From: Thunnus maccoyii
Lineage: Eukaryota > Chordata > Actinopteri > Scombriformes > Scombridae
Length of the DNA stretch: 64,000 bases
Direction: 5' to 3'
NCBI RefSeq assembly: GCF_910596095.1
Contig: NC_056548.1
Location: forward strand, 15,958,651-16,022,650
Position numbers and translations under genes: made by a program. This document shows, piece by piece, positions 32,201 through 40,670 of this stretch; the stretch's first letter is position 1; each line of letters starts with the position of its first letter. Under the pieces are notes generated by a model. That model was not told the origin of the DNA. It saw only the letters and a list, made by a program, of their open reading frames with translations, and searched no databases.

Positions 32201-32370
32201 GCGGCTTTTTGAATGAGCTCATCGCAGATCTTGGTTGACTTCCCGGCTGGTCTTCGCTCTAAACGAGACCCCTCGTTGTTTATACCAGTCCCAGGGAGCC
32301 CGAGGTCCTTGGAAGTCTTCCTTCTGCACTCTTTGGGCATTGGAGCCCTGAATCCGCCGTGAGGGCGCAC
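22935..32370 (-). CDS. itpka: Inositol-trisphosphate 3-kinase A, 7 exons
   Basis: It phosphorylates Ins(1,4,5)P3 to Ins(1,3,4,5)P4 in the cytoplasm, under calcium/calmodulin control, and in mammals also bundles actin in dendritic spines. On the - strand the exons in order are 32370-31921, 27675-27579, 27113-26900, 25683-25479, 24580-24479, 23988-23917 and 23207-22935. Together they give 470 aa in one frame (human ITPKA is about 460). Visible features: a variable N-terminus; the SSxSSTGSS and ESEDDLLSD motif (about 109-132); a Trp/Lys-rich calmodulin-binding segment (about 151-175); the kinase signature [16 protein letters not shown] (D248, K250); KPRYMQWRE; and the metal-binding IDFGKT (D402). 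The short N-terminus and the ltk neighbour favour itpka over itpkb or itpkc. It converges on ltk and diverges from ivd. Confidence 0.94.
23290..23808. mobile_element. Inverted-terminal element in itpka intron 6
   Basis: Starts TAGGTGCTTTCGG; the right end reverse complement is TAGGTGCTTTTGG. Internal halves share AGGAACT/AGTTCCT motifs. A TA target site is consistent with both ends. It begins 82 bases from the itpka terminal exon acceptor. Confidence 0.65.
23917..23988 (-). CDS. itpka: itpka exon 6
   Basis: A 24-codon exon encoding [19 protein letters not shown] and KQHE. It matches the YLNRLQQIRDTLEVSEFFRRHE helix of ITPKA. Acceptor CACAG, donor GTGATG. Confidence 0.92.
24479..24580 (-). 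CDS. itpka: itpka exon 5
   Basis: 34 codons encoding [20 protein letters not shown] and FKDFVGGN. They match the ADGSCSTDFKTTRS...VFEEFVQG segment of ITPKA. Acceptor TTCAG, donor GTACGT. Confidence 0.93.
25479..25683 (-). CDS. itpka: itpka exon 4, inositol-binding region
   Basis: Encodes [37 protein letters not shown] and LGFRIEGIK, all near-identical to mammalian ITPKs. The four-helix inositol-binding insert of this family maps here. Acceptor TTTCAG, donor GTAGAG. Confidence 0.96.
25684..26899 (-). other. itpka: itpka intron 3
   Basis: Contains a GT repeat (26383-26406) and GT-rich sequence to 26520. No coding signal. Confidence 0.65.
26383..26406. repeat. (GT)n microsatellite
   Basis: GT repeats with interruptions, itpka intron 3. 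Confidence 0.85.
26900..27113 (-). CDS. itpka: itpka exon 3, kinase N-lobe and signature
   Basis: Encodes [38 protein letters not shown] and [12 protein letters not shown]. The last contains the inositol polyphosphate kinase PxxxDxKxG signature. Acceptor CGTCAG, donor GTAAGG. Confidence 0.95.
27579..27675 (-). CDS. itpka: itpka exon 2, calmodulin-binding segment
   Basis: Encodes [19 protein letters not shown] then [14 protein letters not shown]. It aligns with the HWQKIRTMV...WVQLAGH calmodulin-binding and domain-entry segment of mammalian ITPKs. The phases (0 to 1) join exon 1 to exon 3 without a break. Too short to stand out as an open frame. Confidence 0.9.
29202..29517. mobile_element. 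hAT-like MITE (GATTAGTCGAT family)
   Basis: Begins TAGAGCTGCAAAGATTAGTC and ends with AATCGTTAGTTGCAGTCT, whose reverse complement starts AGACTGCAACTAACGATT. Two other copies occur in the window, at about 47800-47993 and about 58440-59190. Confidence 0.7.
30095..30135. repeat. (GT)n-rich microsatellite
   Basis: Interrupted GTGTGC repeats in itpka intron 1. Confidence 0.85.
30404..30422. repeat. (AC)n microsatellite
   Basis: Nine AC units in itpka intron 1. Confidence 0.85.
31921..32370 (-). CDS. itpka: itpka exon 1, N-terminal region
   Basis: 150 codons ending in DTGE before donor GTGAGT. The N-terminus is basic and low in similarity. The block [12 protein letters not shown] followed by [16 protein letters not shown] is diagnostic of ITPK family N-termini. 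The start is the first ATG (32370); a second in-frame Met is 10 codons on. In human ITPKA an F-actin-binding segment lies in this N-terminal part; its presence here is inferred. Confidence 0.88.
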
Positions 32371-32720
32371 GACGAGATGCGCAACGCCGCTTCTCTTAAA
32401 GCTCGAGAGCTTTCAGATCAAATCATTTCACTTCCAGAGAGTTCAGACGCAGCCCGTCGTGAGTTCTGGTGTTCACTCTGCACTTCCTTGTTGTTTCTTT
32501 TCCGAGATTTGTCACTTAAAATGCCTCCGTCAGCCTCTTTACTTTTTGCGTGCTGTCGGTTAGGGGAACCCCTCTCTGATGGTGGTGGCGTGGCTCGAGC
32601 GTCTGCGTGGTTTTACCGTGCACACGCACACGAGCACGCGCCGGCGCACTCACTCACAACTGTACCAGGTTTATTATCTTCCGCATTGACTTCCCGACTG
32701 AAGCAGCTGGCAGGTTATGT
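32371..32720 (-). promoter_or_regulatory. itpka: GC-richer 5' flank of itpka
   Basis: The sequence upstream of the itpka ATG has many more CpG dinucleotides than the surrounding AT-rich DNA (for example around 32630-32650 and in exon 1 itself), consistent with a CpG-island-like promoter. No TATA box is obvious, and the transcription start cannot be fixed by reading. Confidence 0.4.
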
Positions 32721-33639
32721 GTTTGAAATGTAGTTGAAGAAGAGATCTGTCACCAAAATGACTTAAACTAGAATTTATAGTCGTCAAGTTGTTTAGCCCT
32801 CTAACATTTTTGTTATTTAAGTTGCTGCGAGTTTATTAGAGACACAACGTTTCGGTTATGGGGTGCCTGACGGTGCATGCTGTCTCTATAAACTCACTAG
32901 TGGTATTGTGCGGGAAATACATAAAAAAAACAAAAAATATTTGAACATTAAATTATCAGATGGGTGACGCTCCTGTGCTGTTATACTGCTGACACATATC
33001 TTCAGAAAATCCCTCAGAGCAAAGATTGAGTGTGAAGAATGTGAAACCAGATGATAAAACAGAACAAAAAACGAAAGAACTGAAACTTAAACTTTCACTG
33101 AAAGTGAGATATGTATCAGCATTATGTGTCACCAGGCTACATGTGCCTGGTTTTGATTCAGTGAGATATGATTAGGTTGTTTGTCTTGTATTAACATATT
33201 GTAGGCGTGACAAAGGCGTGATGTAGCAGGTCAGGTCATCTTAGATCTGTGAGGGTTCGGCTTCAATGAAACTGGGCTGAGGTGTGATACACAGTTAAAG
33301 AGTAATGATGAATGAGAATAGAAGAGAAGATGGAGTGACAGTGACTACACAGGCTGCTTCCTGGGCTTGACCTGGAGTTTAACTACACTCTGACTTTGAC
33401 AGACTTGACAGTAGTGTCATGGAAACTGAGATGCCTACACAGAGCTTTCACTGATGGTGAGATAATGGTTTGAGAGCACATTTGATAGAGATGAAAACAT
33501 CTTTCCAAAATGCTTAAAAGACATAGAAATTGAAAATAAATGTAGATTAAACTTTTGCATTTTGGGAATTCACTTATGACAGACCAACCTCCTGAAATCC
33601 ATATTGTGGATCAATGTTAAAAGGCCAATTTAGGACTTA

Positions 33640-34245
33640 AAGGACGAGTTCATAATTTTTCAAGTCTGTATTAAATTAACAGTCAAGTACCCAGATGAAC
33701 ATTTAAGTTTTTCTTGCTGTAATTATCCCTCCTGTTCATACTGACCATCAGAAGATCATTTCATAATGCATTTAGAATGTAAATGATGGTGGACAAAATC
33801 CACAGTCCTCCTTCTGTGCAAAAATGTATTTAAGTTTATCTGAAGCTAATACGAAGCTTCAGCCATCCAAATGAATCAAATCAAATAGATATCTTTCAAC
33901 GTTACAGTCTTTTTAGTGCCAAAGTTCCTCTTTTTGTTACTATACTTCCACTGCAGCTCAACAGGGAAACACTGTCCGAGGAAACACACTTAATATCCAC
34001 TTGATATGACTAACTCAGACTGTTGAAGCCTCATATGAGCTTCAGATAAACTTTTAAATGCATTTTTGCACTAAATGACTGTGTGGACACACTGTGGATT
34101 TTGTTCCCATCACTTACATTGAAAGCACATTTGAAGGGGATCTTTGAATAGTCAGTATGAGCAAGAGGAATGATTACAGCGAGCAAAATCTCTTTCACTG
34201 TTCATAATGGGCACTTGACTGTTGTTTTAAGACAGACTTTAATCA
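33640..34245. mobile_element. Long foldback (inverted-repeat) element
   Basis: The left arm (about 33650-33900) and the reverse complement of the right arm (about 33990-34242) can be read side by side, for example ACAGTCAAGTACCC against ACAGTCAAGTGCCC and TTTATCTGAAGCTAATACGA against TTTATCTGAAGCTCATATGA. Arms are about 250 bases with a short centre. No coding capacity. It lies in the itpka-ivd intergenic region. Confidence 0.75.
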
Positions 34246-35290
34246 TTGCAGGCATCCATTGATTTTCACTAATTTTAAATATGTATGCAATAAAATAAAT
34301 CAGCAGAGAAATCAGTTTTAAGCAATTCATTTAATAGTTTAGTGGTTAGTGATTTGAAAAGTCTGCTCTGCATTACTTTAAAACAAACATGAACTATGAT
34401 GTAAAGTAGGCTTATATGTGAAGTAAATGGTCTAACTTGAATTTGACTTTAACTGTGACTCCAACTTTTCAATTGTCGTTTTTTCATTCCCACAAACACA
34501 AAACAGCAATTGAAAATTTGGATTTCAGAACACAAACAGCACTATTAGGAGATAAGATCTAACTTATACTATAGCAAAACAGTTTCTAGAACAAGCTACA
34601 CAATTTCTAGTCTACACTTTCAAGGCAATGAGAAAGTGAATTGCAATAAGCAAGTTGGCGATCTGGATCTGTTGCTTTTGAAACATGAGGCATTTCGGAG
34701 ACATCAATTAAACACATTATCACCACATGGACTGAATGAAGAGTTAGACTTGAGGTGTTTCCTTACTCCTTAATTGTTGGACATTACACTGGACTTTGAT
34801 TTTTTGTTTGTTCTTTTGGCTGGATTGATTTGTTTTGATTTTACCACAAGATGGTGCCATAAAGTGTAAAGCAAACACTGATAACAATAGAGGTGACACA
34901 GATGATGATTTGATGACTGAATGATGTGATTATCCTACAGGATGTCTTATGTGATGTTTGAAAATGTATAAAAAGTGGTTTTCAACCCAATGTTCCTGTT
35001 TGGCCCCTGATAAGTTGAAACGTTGGACTTTGATTCAGCACAATGCTATTTGAATCAAGAAGAAGTTGAAACAAACAAGTCTGTGTGTGGTCCTCCTCCG
35101 TCAAGCAGTTAAGGCTACCAGCAGAAGCATACATTTGATGGGGCTGAGGTGCTTCTTCATTTGAATTAAATAGGCTAAAACATGCAAAACAGAATGGCCC
35201 TTTATTGTAATAGAGCTGGCGTCTGTTAAGTGAGCCAAGACCCTCTACTTGATAAAAGTGTATGAATTTGCAATCACCATCTATCTTTAA

Positions 35291-35310
35291 TTTTTTTTTT
35301 TTTTTTTTTT
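35291..35310. repeat. Poly(T) tract
   Basis: Twenty consecutive T. It could be the poly(A) end of a retrosequence on the - strand, but no clear parent is visible. Confidence 0.7.
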
Positions 35311-35512
35311 GTGGTGTCTGCTGCAATGATATGAAAAGGTAAAAATAGTATTGCAGTGTTTTCAGGCATACTAACTAAACTATGGGAAAATGTGGCATTG
35401 TCATCAACTCATGTACATAGTCATATTGTGCATCATGGTTTTGGCCACACTGAACATCATTGCAAAATTTATATTATACTGTCAAGAGAAATGTGCAGAA
35501 AATGGACTTTCT

Positions 35513-36135
35513 TAGCTCTCTTGAGATGTAATGAAGATGTTTTAAAGAGGAAAAAATGCTTAAACATTACCTTGATTTCTAGAGAAATTCACAGTTTGAC
35601 AGGACTGGCTAAACTGCATCAGTGCACACAGCACAGAGCACACGACAGCTTCATTATATTTTGCCAAGAGAGTCCCAAAAATCAACCAGTACTCCAGTAC
35701 CTTTGACACACGACCCTTCCACATGACAAGTTAAAACTGGAGGAGCTAAAGGCACTTATGATTTCAGTTTATACTGTGTATTAGCATCCCAATCCCAAAC
35801 AAATGTACAATTAAAACAAAGAGGCCCCTGTTTTGTGTGAGAGAACTCGGACATCAATCCAGCCATACTGATGGCTGACTCGGTGCCACAGTGACCTTGA
35901 AATCAGATCATCGGCATTCAATTTAGGGAACAACTATAAGGATGCCTGAGTCCTTATAAGTGAACATCATAATCTATTCACCTATAGAATTGGTAAAAAA
36001 AAATGCTTGATTAAGAAACTGTTGTCAAATGTACACTGTAATTCAGAAAAAGAAAAATTCCTATCATGTAGGTCAATTTTGCCTGAGCAGTAGGTCAATT
36101 TGGTCAAACATCTTTATTACATCTCAAGAGAGCTA
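35513..36135. repeat. Inverted-repeat pair, 29 bases, about 565 bases apart
   Basis: 35513-35541 and 36107-36135 are reverse complements with one mismatch (core CTCTCTTGAGATGTAAT or its complement). Similarity continues weakly outside the arms (GAAATGT), suggesting the eroded ends of a non-autonomous DNA transposon. The interior holds two copies of AGGTCAATTTTG/AGGTCAATTTGG near 36070-36105. Confidence 0.6.
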
Positions 36136-36477
36136 AATGATGACATTTCTGAGACGTGGGTCAATTTTTCATGAGTGGAAATAATACTGACCTTTTGAAC
36201 ACTTGTGGATTTTTCTTGTAAACACACACAGTTATGTTTTCTTTTAGTGTTTATCTAGATATAAGTCTAGATCACTGATGTCTAACAAACGTAATGATTT
36301 TATTTCCTTCTAGTACAGCATTAGACAATATAATAGTAATCAAATATTGCTCCATGGAGCCACTAGTGGTCAAAAACTCCACATGATACCTTTAAGATAC
36401 ATGAGTGGGATGTGGAGTCTATTTTAATACCATCAGAATGCTTGATGTAGTTTGCTGCTGGTGGACATCGGTTCAGG

Positions 36478-36506
36478 TCCCACCCTGTACCAGGTACAGG
36501 GTGGGA
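36478..36506. repeat. Perfect 29-base palindrome
   Basis: Arms TCCCACCCTGTACC and GGTACAGGGTGGGA surround a single central A. It could extrude as a hairpin. Flanking sequence has no recognised gene. Confidence 0.9.
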
Positions 36507-38362
36507 GTTCAACTGACAGGACCTGAGGCGCTGGCTCCAGGGTGAGGGAGACTGCGGTGTTGATTGGACACCATACCTGCAGCACGTCTGCAAGCTGGAG
36601 GGACCACAGTATGAACAGATTAATTATTACTTCTGTGGCCTATGTCTGAAAAGTTGCAATCCACAATGAGATAATCATTGAGACAATAGAGGTGTAACAA
36701 AGTGTTGTCATCAGGAAGTGATTTGCATTTACAAGGTGTTTTCTTTAGTGGTTTCATAATGCTATCACTAATCTTAAATCATATCAAAAGGTCCCACAGC
36801 TCCACTTATTTGTTGCTTTCTGTTCCAAATATGAGTATAAGATAAGATCAAATGTAGCATATTATGTAGCATGGAAAGAGAAAACTGCAAGACTTTGTCT
36901 GGTCGCCACCAACATCCTCCCCACTGATGTGCTGGCTGCCTTTAAGAGAGCTCTGGGCCACATCCATGGGCTCCTGACACCTGCAAGAGAGTTACTATGT
37001 CATGGGGCCCAGGGTAAACATCTCTGTGGTCCAGCTGAATGAGACCCAGGTCTGTGCAAGTCTGAAGGAGATCGGCTTCACTCTGATGAGGCTGGAGGTT
37101 TACACATTACCTCAAGACATGAGGGTAGGGTTGGATAATGTGACTGGGGTGTTATTTGCAAAGGCAAGAAAGGAGTAAAGGACTAGTGAGGGGCAGAGAA
37201 GTTGGATAAAAGGAATAAAAGCAATAATAATGATTCAGATAAGAATATAATACACTCCACTTAGGTAGATGAATGATTTTAGTATCTAATCTTAAGCAAA
37301 TCTGCTGTGTAATCAGTCAGATTGAGGCCTATTTTCTGGCAGTGTCCTCACTCCACGACAGTCCATATACATGTACAATCCTGAACAGTTAAAAACATCT
37401 TTAATAAATCTCACTGTCTGCTCTATTTTGTCTTAAGTTGCATCATTTCTGTAACATCCACGTGTATTATATGGAAATGACAAGAAATCCTTTACAATTT
37501 CTACTCTTTTACCTTTTGGTTCTCAAATAAAAAGTACAGATGGGAACAACCTGTACTCATACAGAAGAACTCACAGAATGACAAAAACACCAGCACTTCA
37601 TTTAAGTTTTATTAGCAGTCTAGCATATACATGCTTTCTGACATCAACATGATGCAAGGAGGAACTTGGCCTTGGCTTCTGACCAAAATACCATCTCCTC
37701 TTCTCCTCTTCTTTTCATACTCATCTTACTTGTCACATGCATGCACACACACAGACCCACATACTGTACATAAACACCTGCATCCACATGTGCGCTATGC
37801 AACTTTACCCACTGTTATGAAAAAAAACATGCTGTGGCACTTTTTGTCCTCTTCTCTGTCTTCATCACAGCCCTGTCTTTACAGTTGTTCCCTTCCTCTT
37901 TTTTTTGGGACCATTCTTCCTCTTTGTGGTAGTGACTGAGATTGGCACTTCCTGTCAAAAACAGTCTCCACACATCCCATGTTTACCGGGAAAGTATTTG
38001 GACCTGGACCATACCCTCACAGATGACAATACAAATAGACAATTGATACATGCATTAGTAGATCCACAGCTGGATGAGTCTGATGCAAAGGCTTGAAAAA
38101 CCAATGGTGATGTCCTTTAAATGAGCCCTGGTTTAACATAGGGGGTGTTTGTTAAGTTAGGTTTTTTTTTGTTTGCTTTGTTACTTAAATTTCATCAAAT
38201 ATATTAAACACAGATTTCTATTCAGGTTGGTGAAAGACAGAAGAACGAAAACAACGTTGAGAGTCACCACAGTGTGAACATGCATTGTAACCGAGGTTAA
38301 GTAACCACAAAAAAAACAACCTTCCCTTGGTGCTATAAAGCTAACTTTCATAATACTGAGGC

Positions 38363-39188
38363 CAGCAGTGGAAGAAGTACTCAGATCCTCTCTTTAAGTA
38401 AAAGTATAAATACCACAATGTAAAAATACTTCATTACAAGTAAAAGTCCTGCATTTGAAATCCTACTTAAGTATAGAAGTATTATCAGCTAAAATTACTT
38501 AAAGAACTAAAGTAAAAGTACTTGTTTTGCAGAAAATCAGACTGTGACTGATAAGTTAAATAAATTTACCAAAGTACATAATTAATACCAATGAGTCAGT
38601 GCATAAGCAGCATTTTACTGTTTTAGCTGGTCGAGGTGGAGCCAGTTTGAACTGCTTTGTGAGGGTCATGAGATGAATCTGAGATGAAAGATTGGGTTGG
38701 AAAGAAGAAAAAACATTGTTCTACTGTAAAATTTGGATACATTTTCAGAACATTTCTTGAATCTTTGCATTTTGGTAAAATATTGAAAAGTTTTACCTCT
38801 TTGGGCCTCAAACTGTTATTTATTTTAAACCATGTTGGAACTGCAGACATCTCACAGACATCTGAAACATGACAAAAAGACACAAATACACATATTTTTT
38901 GGAAGGGGCCAAAAGGCAAAAAGTTTGGAAACCACTGTTTTAATACATAATAATGCATTGTAATTTATAAGCTTATCATTATGTTATAAACATTTAATCT
39001 GAATCGTAACTAATAACTAAAGCTGTCAAATAAATGTTGTACAATAAAAAGTACACATTTCCCTCTGAAATGAAGTGTAGAAGTATCATGTAGCATAAAA
39101 TGAAAATCCTCAAGAAAAGTTCAAGTACCTTAAAATAGTATTTAAGTACACTACTTGAGTAAATATACTTAGTTACATTCCACCATTG
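38363..39188. mobile_element. hAT-type non-autonomous element with perfect 8-bp target duplication
   Basis: Flanked by ACTGAGGC at 38355-38362 and 39189-39196. The left end is CAGCAGTGGAAGAAGTACTC and the right end reverse complement CAATGGTGGAATGTAACTAA. The TACTTAAGTA-rich interior is characteristic of an abundant teleost repeat. No transposase. Confidence 0.85.
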
Positions 39189-39599
39189 ACTGAGGCAAGG
39201 CTGACCTCCAGGGGCCGCAAATGCTCAGGTTTACTCTGTCAAGTGGTTTGTGCTAATTCAATTCAAAATTTGTTTGGGAATATGCAGCACTTGTTGTTTA
39301 CAACCTGGTCAAAAAATATAGTTTTAAGGAATTAATTGTTTCAGCTATGTATCTATCTATACGTTGGATATTCCAAAATCAATGTATTTAATAAAAATGT
39401 CCACACATCAAATCTGGAGTCGACTAAGATTTCAGCATAGAGAAACTGTACACAGGGACAGGGAGAGACAATAACGGATTTAAAAGCCTTCTATAAATCC
39501 TACTATAAAAATGGATACTTTAAAAGCAGATTTGTCCAATGTGCTGTCTAAATAATACAGAAAATGAGTTTAATTTTGTTTTCTACTGTCCTTTTTATT

Positions 39600-39985
39600 G
39601 GGAACTGTGCAATCCTTTGTTTAGTAAGATAAAAATATATATTGACTTTGTAAACATGGATGATGCACAAAGACTGAGTTGGCTGGTCAAATGGAAACAT
39701 ATGAATTAGCCAGTTACTTGGAGAAAGCCTGGGAGAAGATGGGGGGGAAAGCCCTTACAGAGATAATCTCTAGATATGTTAAACTTTTAATCTATGAACA
39801 GTTCATTTGGGATGTTTGTTTTGTATTGTTTCAATTATTTGTTTGTGTTTCTTCTCTTTTTCATGCTTCTGTTTATGTATTACTGGAAGATGCATGTTTT
39901 GCAAAATAGTGGTGTCTTGTAATCTCATACAGGATGGGCCAAATGTTTGGCATGACATAGAAATAAAAAATAAAAAATAAAAACT
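39600..39985 (+). mobile_element. Possible LINE 3' end
   Basis: A short frame (WEKMGGKALTEIISRYVKLL at about 39720-39790) followed by a T/G-rich stretch and a terminal AAATAAAAAATAAAAAATAA tail (39961-39985) resembles the end of an L1-type element. The protein match is weak. Confidence 0.3.
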
Positions 39986-40250
39986 ACAGGCATTTGGGGA
40001 AACTATATATCGTAGTTTAATTTACTGTATAAGCTGGTCTGTTTGTGTTTGTTTACCGTCAGTTTAGTCTAATGATATACACTCCAGTCCAGTTGGTGGC
40101 GATAATACGTCAAGATGGTACCGGAGATGGGACGCCTGTGTGGATGACGTTTGTGGTACCAAGAAATATTGCCAGAGTGAGACCTCTTGCTTCTGTCTTG
40201 CAGAGGGCAGCTTGGTCGTGTACAGATGGTAATACCAGACCCGCGAAAGG

Positions 40251-40538
40251 TCTCGCGAGAGTGATCATTTTAACCCAAACCATGGTTTTTCCCTGACCCT
40301 AACCAAGTGTTTTTGTGCCTAAACCTAACAAGACCTTAAGCACAGCATTGTCACATCATAAAACATAATTATTTTGTACAACGCACAAAATTAAGAAACA
40401 ACGCAAACAACTCTCGCGAGAGTTTCTCAACTCTAGCTTTGGTAACCATCGAGACACGTCCGGGGCTGCTTCCCCGGGGTACCTATTACGTAACTTTCGG
40501 CACTATATTCTCCATCTCTCGGTCCCACAAGCAACATC
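40251..40538 (+). promoter_or_regulatory. ivd: ivd promoter region with two TCTCGCGAGA palindromes
   Basis: The 10-base palindrome TCTCGCGAGA occurs at 40251-40260 and again at 40412-40421, the nearer one about 120 bases before the ivd ATG. This CGCG element is bound by BANP at many vertebrate CpG-island promoters (established knowledge). The DNA between the copies contains a phrase (CTAACCAAGTG...GTGCCTAAACCTAAC) that I recall from dispersed fish repeats, so the pair may have been brought in by a repeat. The transcription start is probably close to 40500. Confidence 0.5.
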
Positions 40539-40670
40539 ATGTTTGCCGTCAGAAACGTCCTCCGCCTCGGATCCAGGTTATCCATCCCCGCGGTGGCGAG
40601 GAGGGGATGCGCCGGGGCTGCAATCCCGGTGGACGATGTGGTGAACGGACTCACCGAAGAGCAGATACAG
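40539..40670 (+). CDS. ivd: ivd exon 1, mitochondrial targeting peptide
   Basis: Starts [19 protein letters not shown], basic with no acidic residue, then [16 protein letters not shown], which matches the mature start of IVD. 44 codons, donor GTTAGC. Confidence 0.93.

Larger units (their letters stand above)
32721..40250. other. Intergenic region between itpka and ivd
   Basis: The two genes are divergent and about 8.2 kb apart ATG to ATG. Apart from the mobile elements listed, I see no gene. Short open frames at 36890-37130 and 37630-38095 are not recognisable; see findings. Confidence 0.6.

Noticed and set aside
32359-32733. 124-codon plus-strand frame opposite the itpka 5' flank
   Set aside because: No similarity and no splice or promoter support; explained by the GC-rich promoter region of itpka.
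35386-35706. 116-codon plus-strand frame
   Set aside because: Overlaps the left arm of the 29-base inverted-repeat pair and has no recognisable domain; likely transposon interior.
37631-38096. Possible last exon of an unknown gene (Lys-rich frame on minus, plus-strand frame at 37905)
   Set aside because: A TTTATT near 37604 could be a minus-strand poly(A) signal, but neither frame matches a known protein and no supporting exons were found.
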